Of a stretch of 55,229 nucleotides of DNA, positions 32,337-41,680 are shown in pieces. Below the pieces are notes generated by a model. That model did no database searches and had not been told where the DNA came from. It saw only the letters and a list, made by a program, of their open reading frames with translations. Each line of letters opens with the position of its first letter. Position 1 is the first letter of the stretch. A program made the translations under genes and the position numbers. The stretch is from NCBI GenBank assembly GCA_021776775.1, contig JAJFFE010000369.1, forward strand, positions 1 through 55,229. The letters are read 5' to 3'. The stretch is from Planctomycetota bacterium. GTDB taxonomy: Bacteria > Planctomycetota > UBA8108 > UBA1146 > JAJFFE01.

Positions 32337-35300
32337 CTAAGGACATCCGGCGAACGTCGCGCAGGAGAGCGTCCCTGGCGTCGGATCGACACCGCACGCG
32401 GGGTGCGGCGCGACCAACGGGCCCGCTGCGCTGAAAATCGCGTCGAGCGACGTGATCACGTCCCCAATATCGACGACGTCATCATCATTGCTGTCCATCG
32501 CCAGGACGCACTGCGCAGAGCCCGCCGCGAACAGCCAGTCGAGCGTGGTGATCGTATCCGCGATATCGAAGAGGCCGTCCGCATTGGCGTCGCCGCGAAT
32601 GAACGCCGGCCCCCCGGCCGCTTGGAAGCTCTGGCCCAAAGTACCCCGACGATACACAGCACGAACCTCCTCGGCCGTCAGCGAGCGACTCCAGAGGGCG
32701 ACATCATCAAGTTCTCCCTCAAAGTGACGCGCGGTCGACGTCGGGTCTTGCCCGAGATACGACACTCCGTCGAACTCTTCCGGGAGGTGCTGAGCCTGTC
32801 GAATCGCACGGACACCGTTCAAGTAAATCGTCGCGCGATATGGCTCGATGACCAACGCCACATGAGCCCACTCGCCGTCCGGAACTTCTAACCCGGAATC
32901 CCAGCCCCAGTGCCCATCTTCCCAGTGATATCGGAGTTCGTTGTGCGTGCCGAAATTGAGGCCAGCGACGGTCCCTCCAGATCGGCTGAAGAAGATCCCC
33001 GCCCAGTCAGCCTGGTCTCCCGAACGACGCAGCCAAGCACTGACCGTCAGTGTGTTCGTGTCGAGGTCAAGCGGGGGAACCTCAACTCGATCGTCAAACC
33101 CGTCGAAGGATAGGCCGCCCAAAAGGTAACCGTCGGGCACGATCATGGCTCCATCGAGAACGGCGTCCACAACCGGAGCCGGGCTGGAATCGAACAAGAC
33201 CGAACCCGAAAACTCATCGACGTCGCATGAGTAGTGAACCCGCAGCGCGTCCACGAGCAAGGTGGTGCCGGTTTCAAATTCCCAAGTCGCCCCTTCGAAC
33301 GTGTCTTCCGCTGTGACTTCGTCAACGCGCCAAAAGTATCTGCCGCCAGCAGCCAATAGGCCCGGATCGAAGAACGGCTCGACCAGCTCGCCCCGAAACT
33401 CGCTGTCGCCCACTCCCGCGGATGACACAGCGGCAGAGGTTGAACCGAGATAGAAGCGATGAACCGCGGCCGAAGACGAAGGGTCGATCGCCAACACCGC
33501 TTCTCTCGATACACCCCGCTTCAAATGACCGGGGAGCGGAGCGCGCGCACGATCACCGCGGCCTACGAGCGAGACCTCTTCCGCGGTCAGGGCATAGCGG
33601 AACAAACGCACGTCATCTATATCGCCTTTGAAGCGACGCGAGTCGTTCGCAGCGTCGAAACCGATGTGAACGGCACCATCGAAAGGTTGAACAGCGTGAG
33701 ACCGAACGTACGTCGCAGACTGAAGCGCATCGGGATCGCCGAGGTACAGGGTCACGTCCGTCGGAGTCACCGCCATCGCGACGAAGACCCACTCGTCATC
33801 GGGAAGGGTCAAGTTGGGATCGAACTCCCAGCCCCCGTCTCCCCATAAGTATCGAAGGTCGTCATCTGGACCAAGCGTCAAGCCGACGTTCGTACTTCGT
33901 GACCGAGTGACCAACACCCCAGCCCAGTCGGACTGGACACCGTCACGCTTGAGCCACGCAGTCACGGTGAGGGTATCGGTGTACAAATCGGGGCGGGGGA
34001 TCGTCACCGCCGAGCCCACACCACCAAAGTTCAACGAACCAGCGAAGACACCGGGTGACGAGGAAGTGCCAAACGTCGTCGACTGAACGGTCCCGGTGTG
34101 GTCGTGGCCGCTCGAATCGGCGGCGAGGCTTCCCTCCAATTCGTCCAATCGCCAGTGCGCCTCGAGCACCGGATGATTGACGTGGACAACGACCTCGGTC
34201 GGTATTTCGAACGTTCCGTCGCCGAGCACATATTGGAATCGATCGTTCCCGGCAAACCCGCCCGGTGGGGGAATGTAGACCAGCGCGTCGGTTCCACCCA
34301 TTCCCGCGCCGAAGGAAAGCACGACCGACCCGCCCTTTTCGCTGACGGAGTCATGACTCACGATTGCGAGAGCGTCGCAGTTGGCGTCGTGATCGTTGGC
34401 CAACACGTCGATCGGGACCAACACCCCGGAGAGCAACTCGCCCTCGGTCAGGATAACTCGATCGCGATGGCCATACGGCTCGACCGGCGTCGGATAGGCT
34501 CCCGCGTCAGTCAAGCAGGTCCGGGTAGACTTGAACGACTTCATGATGTCGAGAGTCGACGGCGCTATGTTCAAGCAAGCACCGCACATGTTGTTGCAGG
34601 GAGCGACGTCGTGGCAGTGACTAGCGTTCCAGTTGTGTCCGACCTCGTGTCCGATCACGCCGGCACTATCTACGGACCATCCGTACCCGAGACTCTGATT
34701 GCACACCACGCCCACCCAAGCGAGTCCTGCGTATCCGCTCAAGTCGGACTTGTTGGTCATCAGATGCGCGATGTCACGGGGAGTCGCGGCAAGAGTCGTG
34801 GTCCATTCCTGGCGGAACAGGTCGAGCAGAGACCCCCCGCCAGTCGACAGATAGAACGGTGCTGTGCGAACGACGACATCGGTCAGCTCGTAGGTGACCA
34901 ACAAATCACGCACATAAAACGCTTCGACCTCAGCGAGCAACGTCTCCACGCGACTCACCGTTGTGCCGACATTAGAACCGTTGAGAAGGAAGTACTCATA
35001 GTCGCAGTCGAACGCAATCTGGCACGTCTTGAGCTCACAGGACGTGCCTGCACCGAGTGGACCAGGGCCGGCGCCAACAACCCCGCCCGCAGCTGTAGAG
35101 CCGGGACAGTCGTCACACACTCCGCAGTCGACAACCTCGTCCGGTTCGTCGAATACGACATGCCGGCGCGCGGGACTCGACGGGTCGCACTCCCTCACGG
35201 GATGAATTCGAAGCCGACGTCCGTCGGGTAATCGGATCCTTGCCCACAAGCCGTCAGGTCGTCGATGAGCCGTAACCGTGGCGCGTGGGATTCCTCGCAC

Positions 35301-35636
35301 TCCGCCGCGATACGTCCGCACGGCCGGCGGGGCAATTTCGGTGTATTGCCCTCCTGCATCGCAGAGACGCACCCGAAACGACCCCCCGCGAAGCGACTTC
35401 TTCTCCAGTTCGAGACGCCACGAACGCCCGCTAGGTCGAGGTAGCACCACGATCAACGCCTCGGGGAGGCCAGCCGAGATTGCGAGGTCGACGAACTCAA
35501 ACTCATCAATCCCGAAGTGTTCTTGAACACGACGGTCGGTTGCCGCCTGGCCGTCGACGAAACTCACCATAGCCAACGCGAAAGGCAGCGTGCAAAGCGC
35601 TGACCCACGGATACCCCGTAGAATCCAACTGTTCAA
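32337..35636 (-). CDS. secreted metzincin protease with LamG and dockerin-like domains
   Basis: This encodes 1099 residues from TTG at 35636, with GAGG upstream and a signal peptide starting at once (LCTLPFALAMVSF). The longer frame to 35813 has no such start. After a pro-region (32-190), the reprolysin-like zinc protease domain lies at about 195-380 with HEVGHNWNASH (330-340), matching HExxHxxxxxH but with Asn where metzincins have Gly. Next is a cadherin-like domain (391-486), then LamG-like domain 1 (491-686), a linker domain, LamG-like domain 2 (796-991) and a C-terminal dockerin-like pair of calcium loops (1011-1071, RGDANADGLFDIAD and DSNDDDVVDIGDVI). It is an extracellular protease, perhaps displayed on or bound to polysaccharide. 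Confidence 0.9.
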   Translation of the reverse strand: MNSWILRGIRGSALCTLPFALAMVSFVDGQAATDRRVQEHFGIDEFEFVDLAISAGLPEALIVVLPRPSGRSWRLELEKKSLRGGSFRVRLCDAGGQYTEIAPPAVRTYRGGVRGIPRATVTAHRRPDGLWARIRLPDGRRLRIHPVRECDPSSPARRHVVFDEPDEVVDCGVCDDCPGSTAAGGVVGAGPGPLGAGTSCELKTCQIAFDCDYEYFLLNGSNVGTTVSRVETLLAEVEAFYVRDLLVTYELTDVVVRTAPFYLSTGGGSLLDLFRQEWTTTLAATPRDIAHLMTNKSDLSGYAGLAWVGVVCNQSLGYGWSVDSAGVIGHEVGHNWNASHCHDVAPCNNMCGACLNIAPSTLDIMKSFKSTRTCLTDAGAYPTPVEPYGHRDRVILTEGELLSGVLVPIDVLANDHDANCDALAIVSHDSVSEKGGSVVLSFGAGMGGTDALVYIPPPGGFAGNDRFQYVLGDGTFEIPTEVVVHVNHPVLEAHWRLDELEGSLAADSSGHDHTGTVQSTTFGTSSSPGVFAGSLNFGGVGSAVTIPRPDLYTDTLTVTAWLKRDGVQSDWAGVLVTRSRSTNVGLTLGPDDDLRYLWGDGGWEFDPNLTLPDDEWVFVAMAVTPTDVTLYLGDPDALQSATYVRSHAVQPFDGAVHIGFDAANDSRRFKGDIDDVRLFRYALTAEEVSLVGRGDRARAPLPGHLKRGVSREAVLAIDPSSSAAVHRFYLGSTSAAVSSAGVGDSEFRGELVEPFFDPGLLAAGGRYFWRVDEVTAEDTFEGATWEFETGTTLLVDALRVHYSCDVDEFSGSVLFDSSPAPVVDAVLDGAMIVPDGYLLGGLSFDGFDDRVEVPPLDLDTNTLTVSAWLRRSGDQADWAGIFFSRSGGTVAGLNFGTHNELRYHWEDGHWGWDSGLEVPDGEWAHVALVIEPYRATIYLNGVRAIRQAQHLPEEFDGVSYLGQDPTSTARHFEGELDDVALWSRSLTAEEVRAVYRRGTLGQSFQAAGGPAFIRGDANADGLFDIADTITTLDWLFAAGSAQCVLAMDSNDDDVVDIGDVITSLDAIFSAAGPLVAPHPACGVDPTPGTLSCATFAGCP

Positions 35637-35764
35637 AACACACCCTCGTGATTGGAAACATCGACCTCGCTCAGAGTGAGCACTCGAAGAGCCCTCTGCA
35701 AGTCTCCCGACAACGCTCTGCCCTCGCAACCCCCGCATTGGCGCGTTGGAAACTCCGGGGCACG

Positions 35765-35802
35765 AAAAAACGAGTGCGCGATCGAAGTCGATCGCACACT
35801 CG
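35765..35802 (-). terminator. intrinsic terminator of the PpiD/SurA-like gene
   Basis: A 15-bp stem (35771-35785 with 35788-35802, one G-U pair in the RNA) is followed on the minus strand by six T residues at 35770-35765. It lies 26 bases past the stop of the chaperone gene. Confidence 0.85.
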
Positions 35803-35827
35803 CTTCCAAACAAGGTCGGATTTGCTG

Positions 35828-37627
35828 CTACTCGGCGACCTCGTCGGAGTTCCTAGTGACGACGTCTTGCCGGTCCGCGCGAGCGCGAACGTCCGCGGTG
35901 TAAGCCTCGAGCAACTCGACCTTCTTTTCGTTGAGGACTAAGCGCTGGAGACGCTCTCGTTGCTGCTCAAACGCCTCCGAAGTCGGGTCCACCCGGCCCG
36001 CGAACCGCGCCAAGTAGACTTCTTCTTTGTTGAACGCACTAACAGGAGGTGTCAACGTCCCAGCCTCGGCCAACTGAAAGCCCTCGCGGACGATAGAGGC
36101 AGCTCCAGGAATCTGCTTGGAGTCAACCTTGAGGAGGTTGAACTGGCGACTATTGACCGGCTCCGGGCTGACAATCTTCAGTCCATGCTCCGCTGCGACC
36201 GTCTCGAGAGTCACGGCCTCATCGCTTTCGATCGCCGTCTTCCACTCCCCGAGCTTTGTCTTCGCGAGTTCGAGTCGCTTGTCGGAAACCGCGTCCTCGA
36301 CGACCTTATCGATCACGTCCTCGTACTTGGCAGCTTCTGACGGAAGTTTCTCGACAATGCGCCAGACGAACACGCCGTCGGTCACCGCGATCGGATCGTC
36401 TGACAGGTCGCCAACGTTAGCGTCAAGGAACGCGGACAAGATCGTTTGAAACTCTGGGTCGTTGCGAATGCGTTCGTCCGCTTCGCGCTCCTTACCACGC
36501 TCGATGGCATCTGGCGTGAAGACCTCGAACAGGTGAGCTTCCTCTGGCTTGATTGCGCCAGCCAGTGTGAACGCGGCTCCAAGTTGATCTCTCTGGCTCG
36601 TGGCGTCGGTGAGAAAGTCGGTCATCAACTTCCGAAGCTTGTCTTGCCTCACATCATGGGCGACCGCTTCCCCGCGCTCAGCGAGCGTAAAGTACGTGTG
36701 CGGAGTCTCCGCGATGTTGGGAGAGCGAGTTTTGATGTAGAGCGTGTCTTTGTCTTCTTCGTAGCGTTGAGCGATCTCTTCCTGAGTCGCCTTCACGCTA
36801 TCGAACGAGCGCTTCGCAACTTCGAATTGCAGTCGATTGTTCAGTCGATACTTGAACTGATACTTCTGATACGCCGCTTGTTTCTCGTCGTCGGTCAAGC
36901 TCTCGCGAGCCTCTTGCTCAAACGAGCTCGTAGGCGCCGTCAGGATATCGAACTTCCGCAGTTCATTCTCGGTACAGAATCGCTCCCAGATATCCTTCTC
37001 AGCGACCGTCGCTGCGTTGTAGGCCATCTGCTTCACCATGCCGACGGTCAAGCCATCGCGCAGTTGACGCTCGAAGATCTTTGGCGTGGTCTTACCAAAC
37101 TTGGGATCGGTCAACGCGGCCACGTAGGCGGCTTTCGTCCACCGCGTCTCGCTTATGCGTTGTGCGAGAGCGGTTCGTTCTTCGGGATTGGTCGGGTTGT
37201 ACACCTGACCATTCTTCCCCATCTGATGATGGACGATCAGCATCTTGCCCAGATTGCGAACTTCGTTGGCAACCGCTTCGTCGCTTGCGCGAATGCCGAG
37301 ACGGTCGGCCTCGTGCTGCCACATGATGAACTCGATCGCGTCGTCGCGGCTGACTTGATAGAAGTGCTGAAACTGACCCTGCAAAGCGAACGCACCTATC
37401 TGAGCCAGACCTTCGCGGTGTCGGCGCAGCTCGTACATTTGCGTTTGCGCATTGGTGATTCGACTGCGCGTCAGTTCTTCCCCGAAGACGGTCGTCACAA
37501 CGGGATCGTCTTGCCCCATCACGGCGGCGATGATTCCGGTGAACGCGAAGGTTGGCGCGATCAACGCGAGAAGGACCACCATGATCACCTTCTCGTTGCG
37601 CTTGAAGAAGTTCTCTGACGATGACAT
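35828..37627 (-). CDS. membrane-anchored SurA/PpiD-like periplasmic chaperone
   Basis: This has 599 residues with PpiD-like topology: a charged cytoplasmic start (SSSENFFKRNEKV), one transmembrane helix (IMVVLLALIAPTFAFTGII, about 14-34), then a large periplasmic part. Residues 45-250 contain the SurA-like N-terminal pattern (ITNAQTQMYELRR, HEADRLGIRASDEAVANEV). A parvulin isomerase domain should follow, but the usual motifs (HILV, GGDLG, FS) are not visible, so isomerase activity is doubtful. A C-terminal chaperone-like segment (KVELLEAYTADVRARA) closes the protein. It probably helps outer-membrane or secreted proteins to fold. The gene lies downstream of RNase R on the same strand, with a 235-bp gap that may contain its own promoter. 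Confidence 0.78.
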   Translation of the reverse strand: MSSSENFFKRNEKVIMVVLLALIAPTFAFTGIIAAVMGQDDPVVTTVFGEELTRSRITNAQTQMYELRRHREGLAQIGAFALQGQFQHFYQVSRDDAIEFIMWQHEADRLGIRASDEAVANEVRNLGKMLIVHHQMGKNGQVYNPTNPEERTALAQRISETRWTKAAYVAALTDPKFGKTTPKIFERQLRDGLTVGMVKQMAYNAATVAEKDIWERFCTENELRKFDILTAPTSSFEQEARESLTDDEKQAAYQKYQFKYRLNNRLQFEVAKRSFDSVKATQEEIAQRYEEDKDTLYIKTRSPNIAETPHTYFTLAERGEAVAHDVRQDKLRKLMTDFLTDATSQRDQLGAAFTLAGAIKPEEAHLFEVFTPDAIERGKEREADERIRNDPEFQTILSAFLDANVGDLSDDPIAVTDGVFVWRIVEKLPSEAAKYEDVIDKVVEDAVSDKRLELAKTKLGEWKTAIESDEAVTLETVAAEHGLKIVSPEPVNSRQFNLLKVDSKQIPGAASIVREGFQLAEAGTLTPPVSAFNKEEVYLARFAGRVDPTSEAFEQQRERLQRLVLNEKKVELLEAYTADVRARADRQDVVTRNSDEVAE

Positions 37628-37862
37628 GTCTGGCGTCCGAACGTCGGCTAGGGTTTCGTGAGGTCACGCTTGCGGGTTGGTCGCAAGCTCGAGATCGATC
37701 CATCCCTGCCGCAATCGGCGGGCCGGGAAAACCCGGGATTCTAGGGCGACGGGCCGACTTGTTCAATTCCAGCCGGGGCCGGAACTCAAGATCTGAGGCT
37801 AGCTAAGGCCAAACCGCTCCTTCGACGGCTAAAATCGCGTCCGGAGAGCACGGCCGCCGGCC

Positions 37863-40046
37863 TCAACGACGTCTTTTTCCTGGACGCTTTGTGTCCGTCC
37901 CGGCCTCCGGAATCCAGGTCATATCGACCTGACGAGCGATCGGGTCCGCCCGAACCAGCTCGACTTCCACCTGATCGCCGAGCGCGAACCGATGGCCACT
38001 GCGCTTCCCCCGGAGCGTGCGATCCCGCTCGGAGAACTCGTAGAAGTCGTGATCGAGGCTGCGAACGTGCACCATTCCTTCGGCGAGAGTGTCGTTGAGT
38101 CGAACGAAGAACCCGAACTCGAGGACCGCCGCAATGGTGCCCTTGAATCGCTCCCCCACTCGGTCTCGAAGCCAAGAGATGACTCGAAGTTTCGTCATCT
38201 CGCGCTCGGCATCCTCCGCCGCGCGCTCCCTCTGAGAGCAGTGTGCCGCGACCTCCTCGAGCGAATCCAACTGCGCAAACCACGCCTTAGGCATTTTCTC
38301 GCCAAAGACTGCAGCGTCCAGAGCGCGGTGTACCTGCAGGTCCGGGTAGCGCCTAATCGGTGACGTGAAGTGACAGTACTCTTCCTTTGCGAGAGCAAAG
38401 TGAAGAGCTCGATCTGGAGAGTACGACGCCTGTGTCAGCGTGCGCAAGAGTGCAAAGTTGACGACAGGAGAAGCCGGTTGGCCACGGACGAATTCGATGA
38501 GACGTTGAAAATCATCGACTCCCGACACAGTGAAGTTCGGCACCACCGTCTGACAAAAAGCGATGAACGAATCGACGTCTTCTTCGGAAGGCTCGGGGTG
38601 TACACGTCGTAGGATTGCGAACTCTCGCTTCGTCGCGACCCGTGCCACGGCCTCGTTGGCGATGAGCATGCACTCTTCGACGAGCTGATGCGACTCGTCG
38701 CCCGACTCGATGACGATCTCGTCGACTTCTCCGTCTTCTCCCAGAATCACTCGCTGCGATTCTAGCTCGAGGTTGAGGGACCCTTCCCGGTGACGGCGAT
38801 CCCGCAACAATCCGCGCAACGCGGCGAGGTCACGAAGCACGACCTCGAGATCCGGATCAAGGTCGGGAATCTCGTCGCCGTCTATCAGAGACTGGACGTC
38901 GGCGTAAGTAAATCGCCGGTCACTGCGAATGACCGTCCGCTCGAGTTCGATCTCTCCGAGCGTTCCGTCGCTCGCCACTTGCATCCATACCGCTCGCGCC
39001 AACCGATCGACGTTTGGGCGAAGCGAGCAGAGATCATTCGAAAGTCGTTCGGGCAGCATCGGCACCACTTGCCCCGGCAGGTAGACGGAGGTAGCGCGTC
39101 GATACGCCTCACGATCGATAGCGGAGCCGGGTGCCACGTACGCGGCAACGTCGGCAATGAACACTCCAAGGCGGTAGCCTCCGTCGGACGTTCGTGCGAC
39201 GGTGATGGCGTCGTCGAAGTCACGTGCGTCCTCGGGATCGATAGTGACGACTATCACGTCACGTCGGTCCACACGCCCCTTGATCTCGGCTGGCCCGACA
39301 TCCTTCGGGAGCTGCTCGACTTCGCGCTGCACTTCTGCCGGGAACTCAGTGGGGAGATCGTACTCAGCCAGAATGAGCTGCAGGTCTTCCCGGTAGGTTT
39401 GCTCTTCTCCGAGCACCAAGACGACATCGCCGCTCGGGAGGCCATTGACTGCTGGCTCCTCAGAGATCCGGACCATGACCCGATCTCGATCTGCAGCATC
39501 TTGGTTTCGACCGGCCGGTATGTGGATCTCCCGAGTCGAGTCGTGACGAATCGGTTCGACGACGCCGGCATCACCAGCGCTGTAGTACCGCCCGACGACG
39601 AGGCGAGGGCTGCGCCTCAGGACGTGGAGCACTCGGCCCTCGCGTAGCTCGGGACCTTTTTGCCCCTTCGAGTGCGGACCAGCGCGGCGCTTCGGCTTGC
39701 GCCCCTTGACCAGGACCAGGTCGCGATCGTGGGCATCCTTCAGCTTGCTTCGGCTGATGAAGATGTCGCCTCTATCGTCTTCGACGACAGGCCTGACGAA
39801 CCCGAATCCCTTCCGATTGATCGTGAGGCGGCCGACGATCCAGCCCTCGTGCTTCGGCGAAAACCATCCTCGGCCTTCGAGGTGAACCGCAACGCCCTGC
39901 TCCTCGAGTTGGAGCATGAGTTCGGCAAACGCCTCGAAGTCTGCTGACGGCACCGCGAACTGCTCATGCAGCTCGCGCATTGGTAGTGGTTCGTAGCTCT
40001 TGCTACGGAAGTATGACGCGACTTGATCGCGCAGATCTGTATCCAA
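37863..40046 (-). CDS. rnr: ribonuclease R
   Basis: A 3'-5' processive exoribonuclease of 727 residues that degrades structured RNA. It has an N-terminal winged-helix segment (1-60), cold-shock domains (about 65-240), the RNB catalytic domain with the aspartate cluster DPEDARDFDD (Asp270, 276, 278, 279), and a C-terminal S1 domain (about 630-710) with a basic tail KRPGKRRR. TSPIRRYPDLQVHR is the classic RNB signature. The start is TTG at 40046, with AAGGAG about 13 bases upstream, which is rather long spacing. It is the only exoribonuclease in the window. Confidence 0.95.
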   Translation of the reverse strand: MDTDLRDQVASYFRSKSYEPLPMRELHEQFAVPSADFEAFAELMLQLEEQGVAVHLEGRGWFSPKHEGWIVGRLTINRKGFGFVRPVVEDDRGDIFISRSKLKDAHDRDLVLVKGRKPKRRAGPHSKGQKGPELREGRVLHVLRRSPRLVVGRYYSAGDAGVVEPIRHDSTREIHIPAGRNQDAADRDRVMVRISEEPAVNGLPSGDVVLVLGEEQTYREDLQLILAEYDLPTEFPAEVQREVEQLPKDVGPAEIKGRVDRRDVIVVTIDPEDARDFDDAITVARTSDGGYRLGVFIADVAAYVAPGSAIDREAYRRATSVYLPGQVVPMLPERLSNDLCSLRPNVDRLARAVWMQVASDGTLGEIELERTVIRSDRRFTYADVQSLIDGDEIPDLDPDLEVVLRDLAALRGLLRDRRHREGSLNLELESQRVILGEDGEVDEIVIESGDESHQLVEECMLIANEAVARVATKREFAILRRVHPEPSEEDVDSFIAFCQTVVPNFTVSGVDDFQRLIEFVRGQPASPVVNFALLRTLTQASYSPDRALHFALAKEEYCHFTSPIRRYPDLQVHRALDAAVFGEKMPKAWFAQLDSLEEVAAHCSQRERAAEDAEREMTKLRVISWLRDRVGERFKGTIAAVLEFGFFVRLNDTLAEGMVHVRSLDHDFYEFSERDRTLRGKRSGHRFALGDQVEVELVRADPIARQVDMTWIPEAGTDTKRPGKRRR

Positions 40047-40100
40047 AGTGTTCTGAATTCTCCTTCATGGACGAACCGTCACGTAATCGAAAATGAACCT

Positions 40101-40146
40101 GGGCCCGCACCGGACTTGCTCGAAGAGCAAGTTCAGAAACGGGCCC
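40101..40146 (-). terminator. probable terminator after the PilC/GspF gene
   Basis: An inner 8-bp stem ACTTGCTC/GAGCAAGT (40114-40121 with 40125-40132) is enclosed by GGGCCC/GGGCCC (40101-40106 with 40141-40146). On the minus strand the sequence after it, AGGTTCATTTTC, is moderately T-rich. It lies between the GspF stop and the RNase R start. Confidence 0.45.
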
Positions 40147-40179
40147 GAAGAGTCATTGAGTGTGATCGAATCGATTCGT

Positions 40180-41415
40180 CTACAGGTTCTGAATGATGCT
40201 GACCAGCGGCATGAAGAGTGCGATCACGATGAAACCGACCGCTGCCCCCATTCCGACGATCATGACAGGCTCGAGTAGACTCGAGAGTGAATCGACAAGG
40301 ACGTCGACGTCCAGGTCGTAGTTATCGGAGATCTTGTTGAGCATCTTGTCGAGCTCTCCCGTCTCCTCACCAATATCGATCATGTTCACGAGCAGTGGAT
40401 CGAACACGCCAGAAGCCGCCAACGGCTCGGCGATCGTCTCCCCTTCGCGAATGGAACCGTGGACGTCCGAGATGGCGTTCGCCACAACTCGATTCCCCAC
40501 GGCTTCCTTGACGATATTCAGCGCCTCCAAAATCGGAACTCCCGACGCGATCAGCGTTCCGAGCGTTCGGCAGAAGCGTGAGATCGTCGACTTTCTGATG
40601 ATCTGGCCGAAGACCGGCGCCTTCAGCTTGAAGCGGTCGAACAGCATGCCGCCGGCCTCGGTGTTCACTATCATCTTGAAGCCGAAGAACCCGCCGATGA
40701 GGACGATCGGAATCGCCCACCAGAATGATTTGATCCCGTTGGACGCACTGAGAAGCATTTGCGTCATGACCGGAAGCTTCTGGCCAAGGTCCTTGAACAT
40801 GCTCTGAAAGCTCGGAACGACGTACGTCATGATCCCGCCGAGGATCAACGTTGCGACCGTCACGACGGCAAAGGGATAGACGAGCGCTCCCTTGACCTTC
40901 TTCTTGAGGCGCAGCGACTTCTCCATGAAGTCGGACAAACGGTTGAGGATTACGTCCAAAACCCCGCCGGCCTCTCCGGCACGCACCATCGCGACGAACA
41001 AGTTGTCGAACGTCTTCGGGAACTTCTGCAGCGCCTCGGAGAACGTCGATCCACCTTCGACCTCTTCGGTCACGTGGTTCACTTGTTCTTGGAACATGCC
41101 CTTGTCCATCTGGGCGGCGAGGATCTTCAGCGATCGGACGATCGGAAGACCTGCGTCCTGCAGCGTGGCAAGCTGCTGGGTGAACTGCGTCAACTGCGCC
41201 TGATTCACCCTACCGAATAGGCGATAGCCGCTCTTCTTACCTTCGGGCGCGCCACCGCCAGCGGCGGCCTGAGCACCCTTCTTCTCTTGCAGCTTGGTCG
41301 GGCGTAAGCCCATAGTCCGGATCTTCTGCAGGGCCTCCTGCTTGTTTCCGGCCTCGACCTCGCGTCGGAGCTTCTTCCCCGTGGTATCGACTGCTTCGAA
41401 AGCAAAAACCGGCAT
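40180..41415 (-). CDS. type IV pilus / type II secretion inner-membrane platform protein (PilC/GspF)
   Basis: A 411-residue protein with the duplicated GspF domain (about 70-195 and 275-400), each ending in transmembrane helices; the hydrophobic segments are near 170-195 (LVYPFAVVTVATLILGGIM), 225-245 and 380-402 (EPVMIVGMGAAVGFIVIALF). PVFAFEAVDTTGKK at the N-terminus and GEAGGVLDVIL, GEETGELDKML are family signatures. It forms the membrane platform turned by the PilB/GspE ATPases, both of which are encoded just upstream on the same strand. No major pilin, prepilin peptidase or secretin accompanies them here, so the rest of the machine is elsewhere. Confidence 0.95.
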   Translation of the reverse strand: MPVFAFEAVDTTGKKLRREVEAGNKQEALQKIRTMGLRPTKLQEKKGAQAAAGGGAPEGKKSGYRLFGRVNQAQLTQFTQQLATLQDAGLPIVRSLKILAAQMDKGMFQEQVNHVTEEVEGGSTFSEALQKFPKTFDNLFVAMVRAGEAGGVLDVILNRLSDFMEKSLRLKKKVKGALVYPFAVVTVATLILGGIMTYVVPSFQSMFKDLGQKLPVMTQMLLSASNGIKSFWWAIPIVLIGGFFGFKMIVNTEAGGMLFDRFKLKAPVFGQIIRKSTISRFCRTLGTLIASGVPILEALNIVKEAVGNRVVANAISDVHGSIREGETIAEPLAASGVFDPLLVNMIDIGEETGELDKMLNKISDNYDLDVDVLVDSLSSLLEPVMIVGMGAAVGFIVIALFMPLVSIIQNL

Positions 41416-41680
41416 GCTCTTCCTTGCTCCTTAAGACGCCTGTCGACACGAGCTTCCTCTTTCCGCGACGCGACGGTGTATGACACCACCATCGCTTGGA
41501 AGCTCGTGAACTCGAACGCAGGCACTCCCACGCCCCGCCAACTCTCTGACCGCTGCAAAAGTTGACCGTTTGCCGTCGAAGTGAAGGTGACGACAATACT
41601 GCATTCTACTCGCTCCCCCTGGATTGTGGAGACCAGTTGGCCACCGTCCCAGAGGGCGTTACATCCAACCCCTGCTGGAC

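Noticed and set aside
34098..35231. 377-codon open frame opposite the metalloprotease
   Set aside because: The opposite frame contains HExxH, LamG and dockerin-like motifs with a good start, so this is a shadow.
36446..37618. 390-codon open frame opposite the PpiD/SurA-like gene
   Set aside because: It mirrors the chaperone gene, has no ribosome site and no protein-like features.
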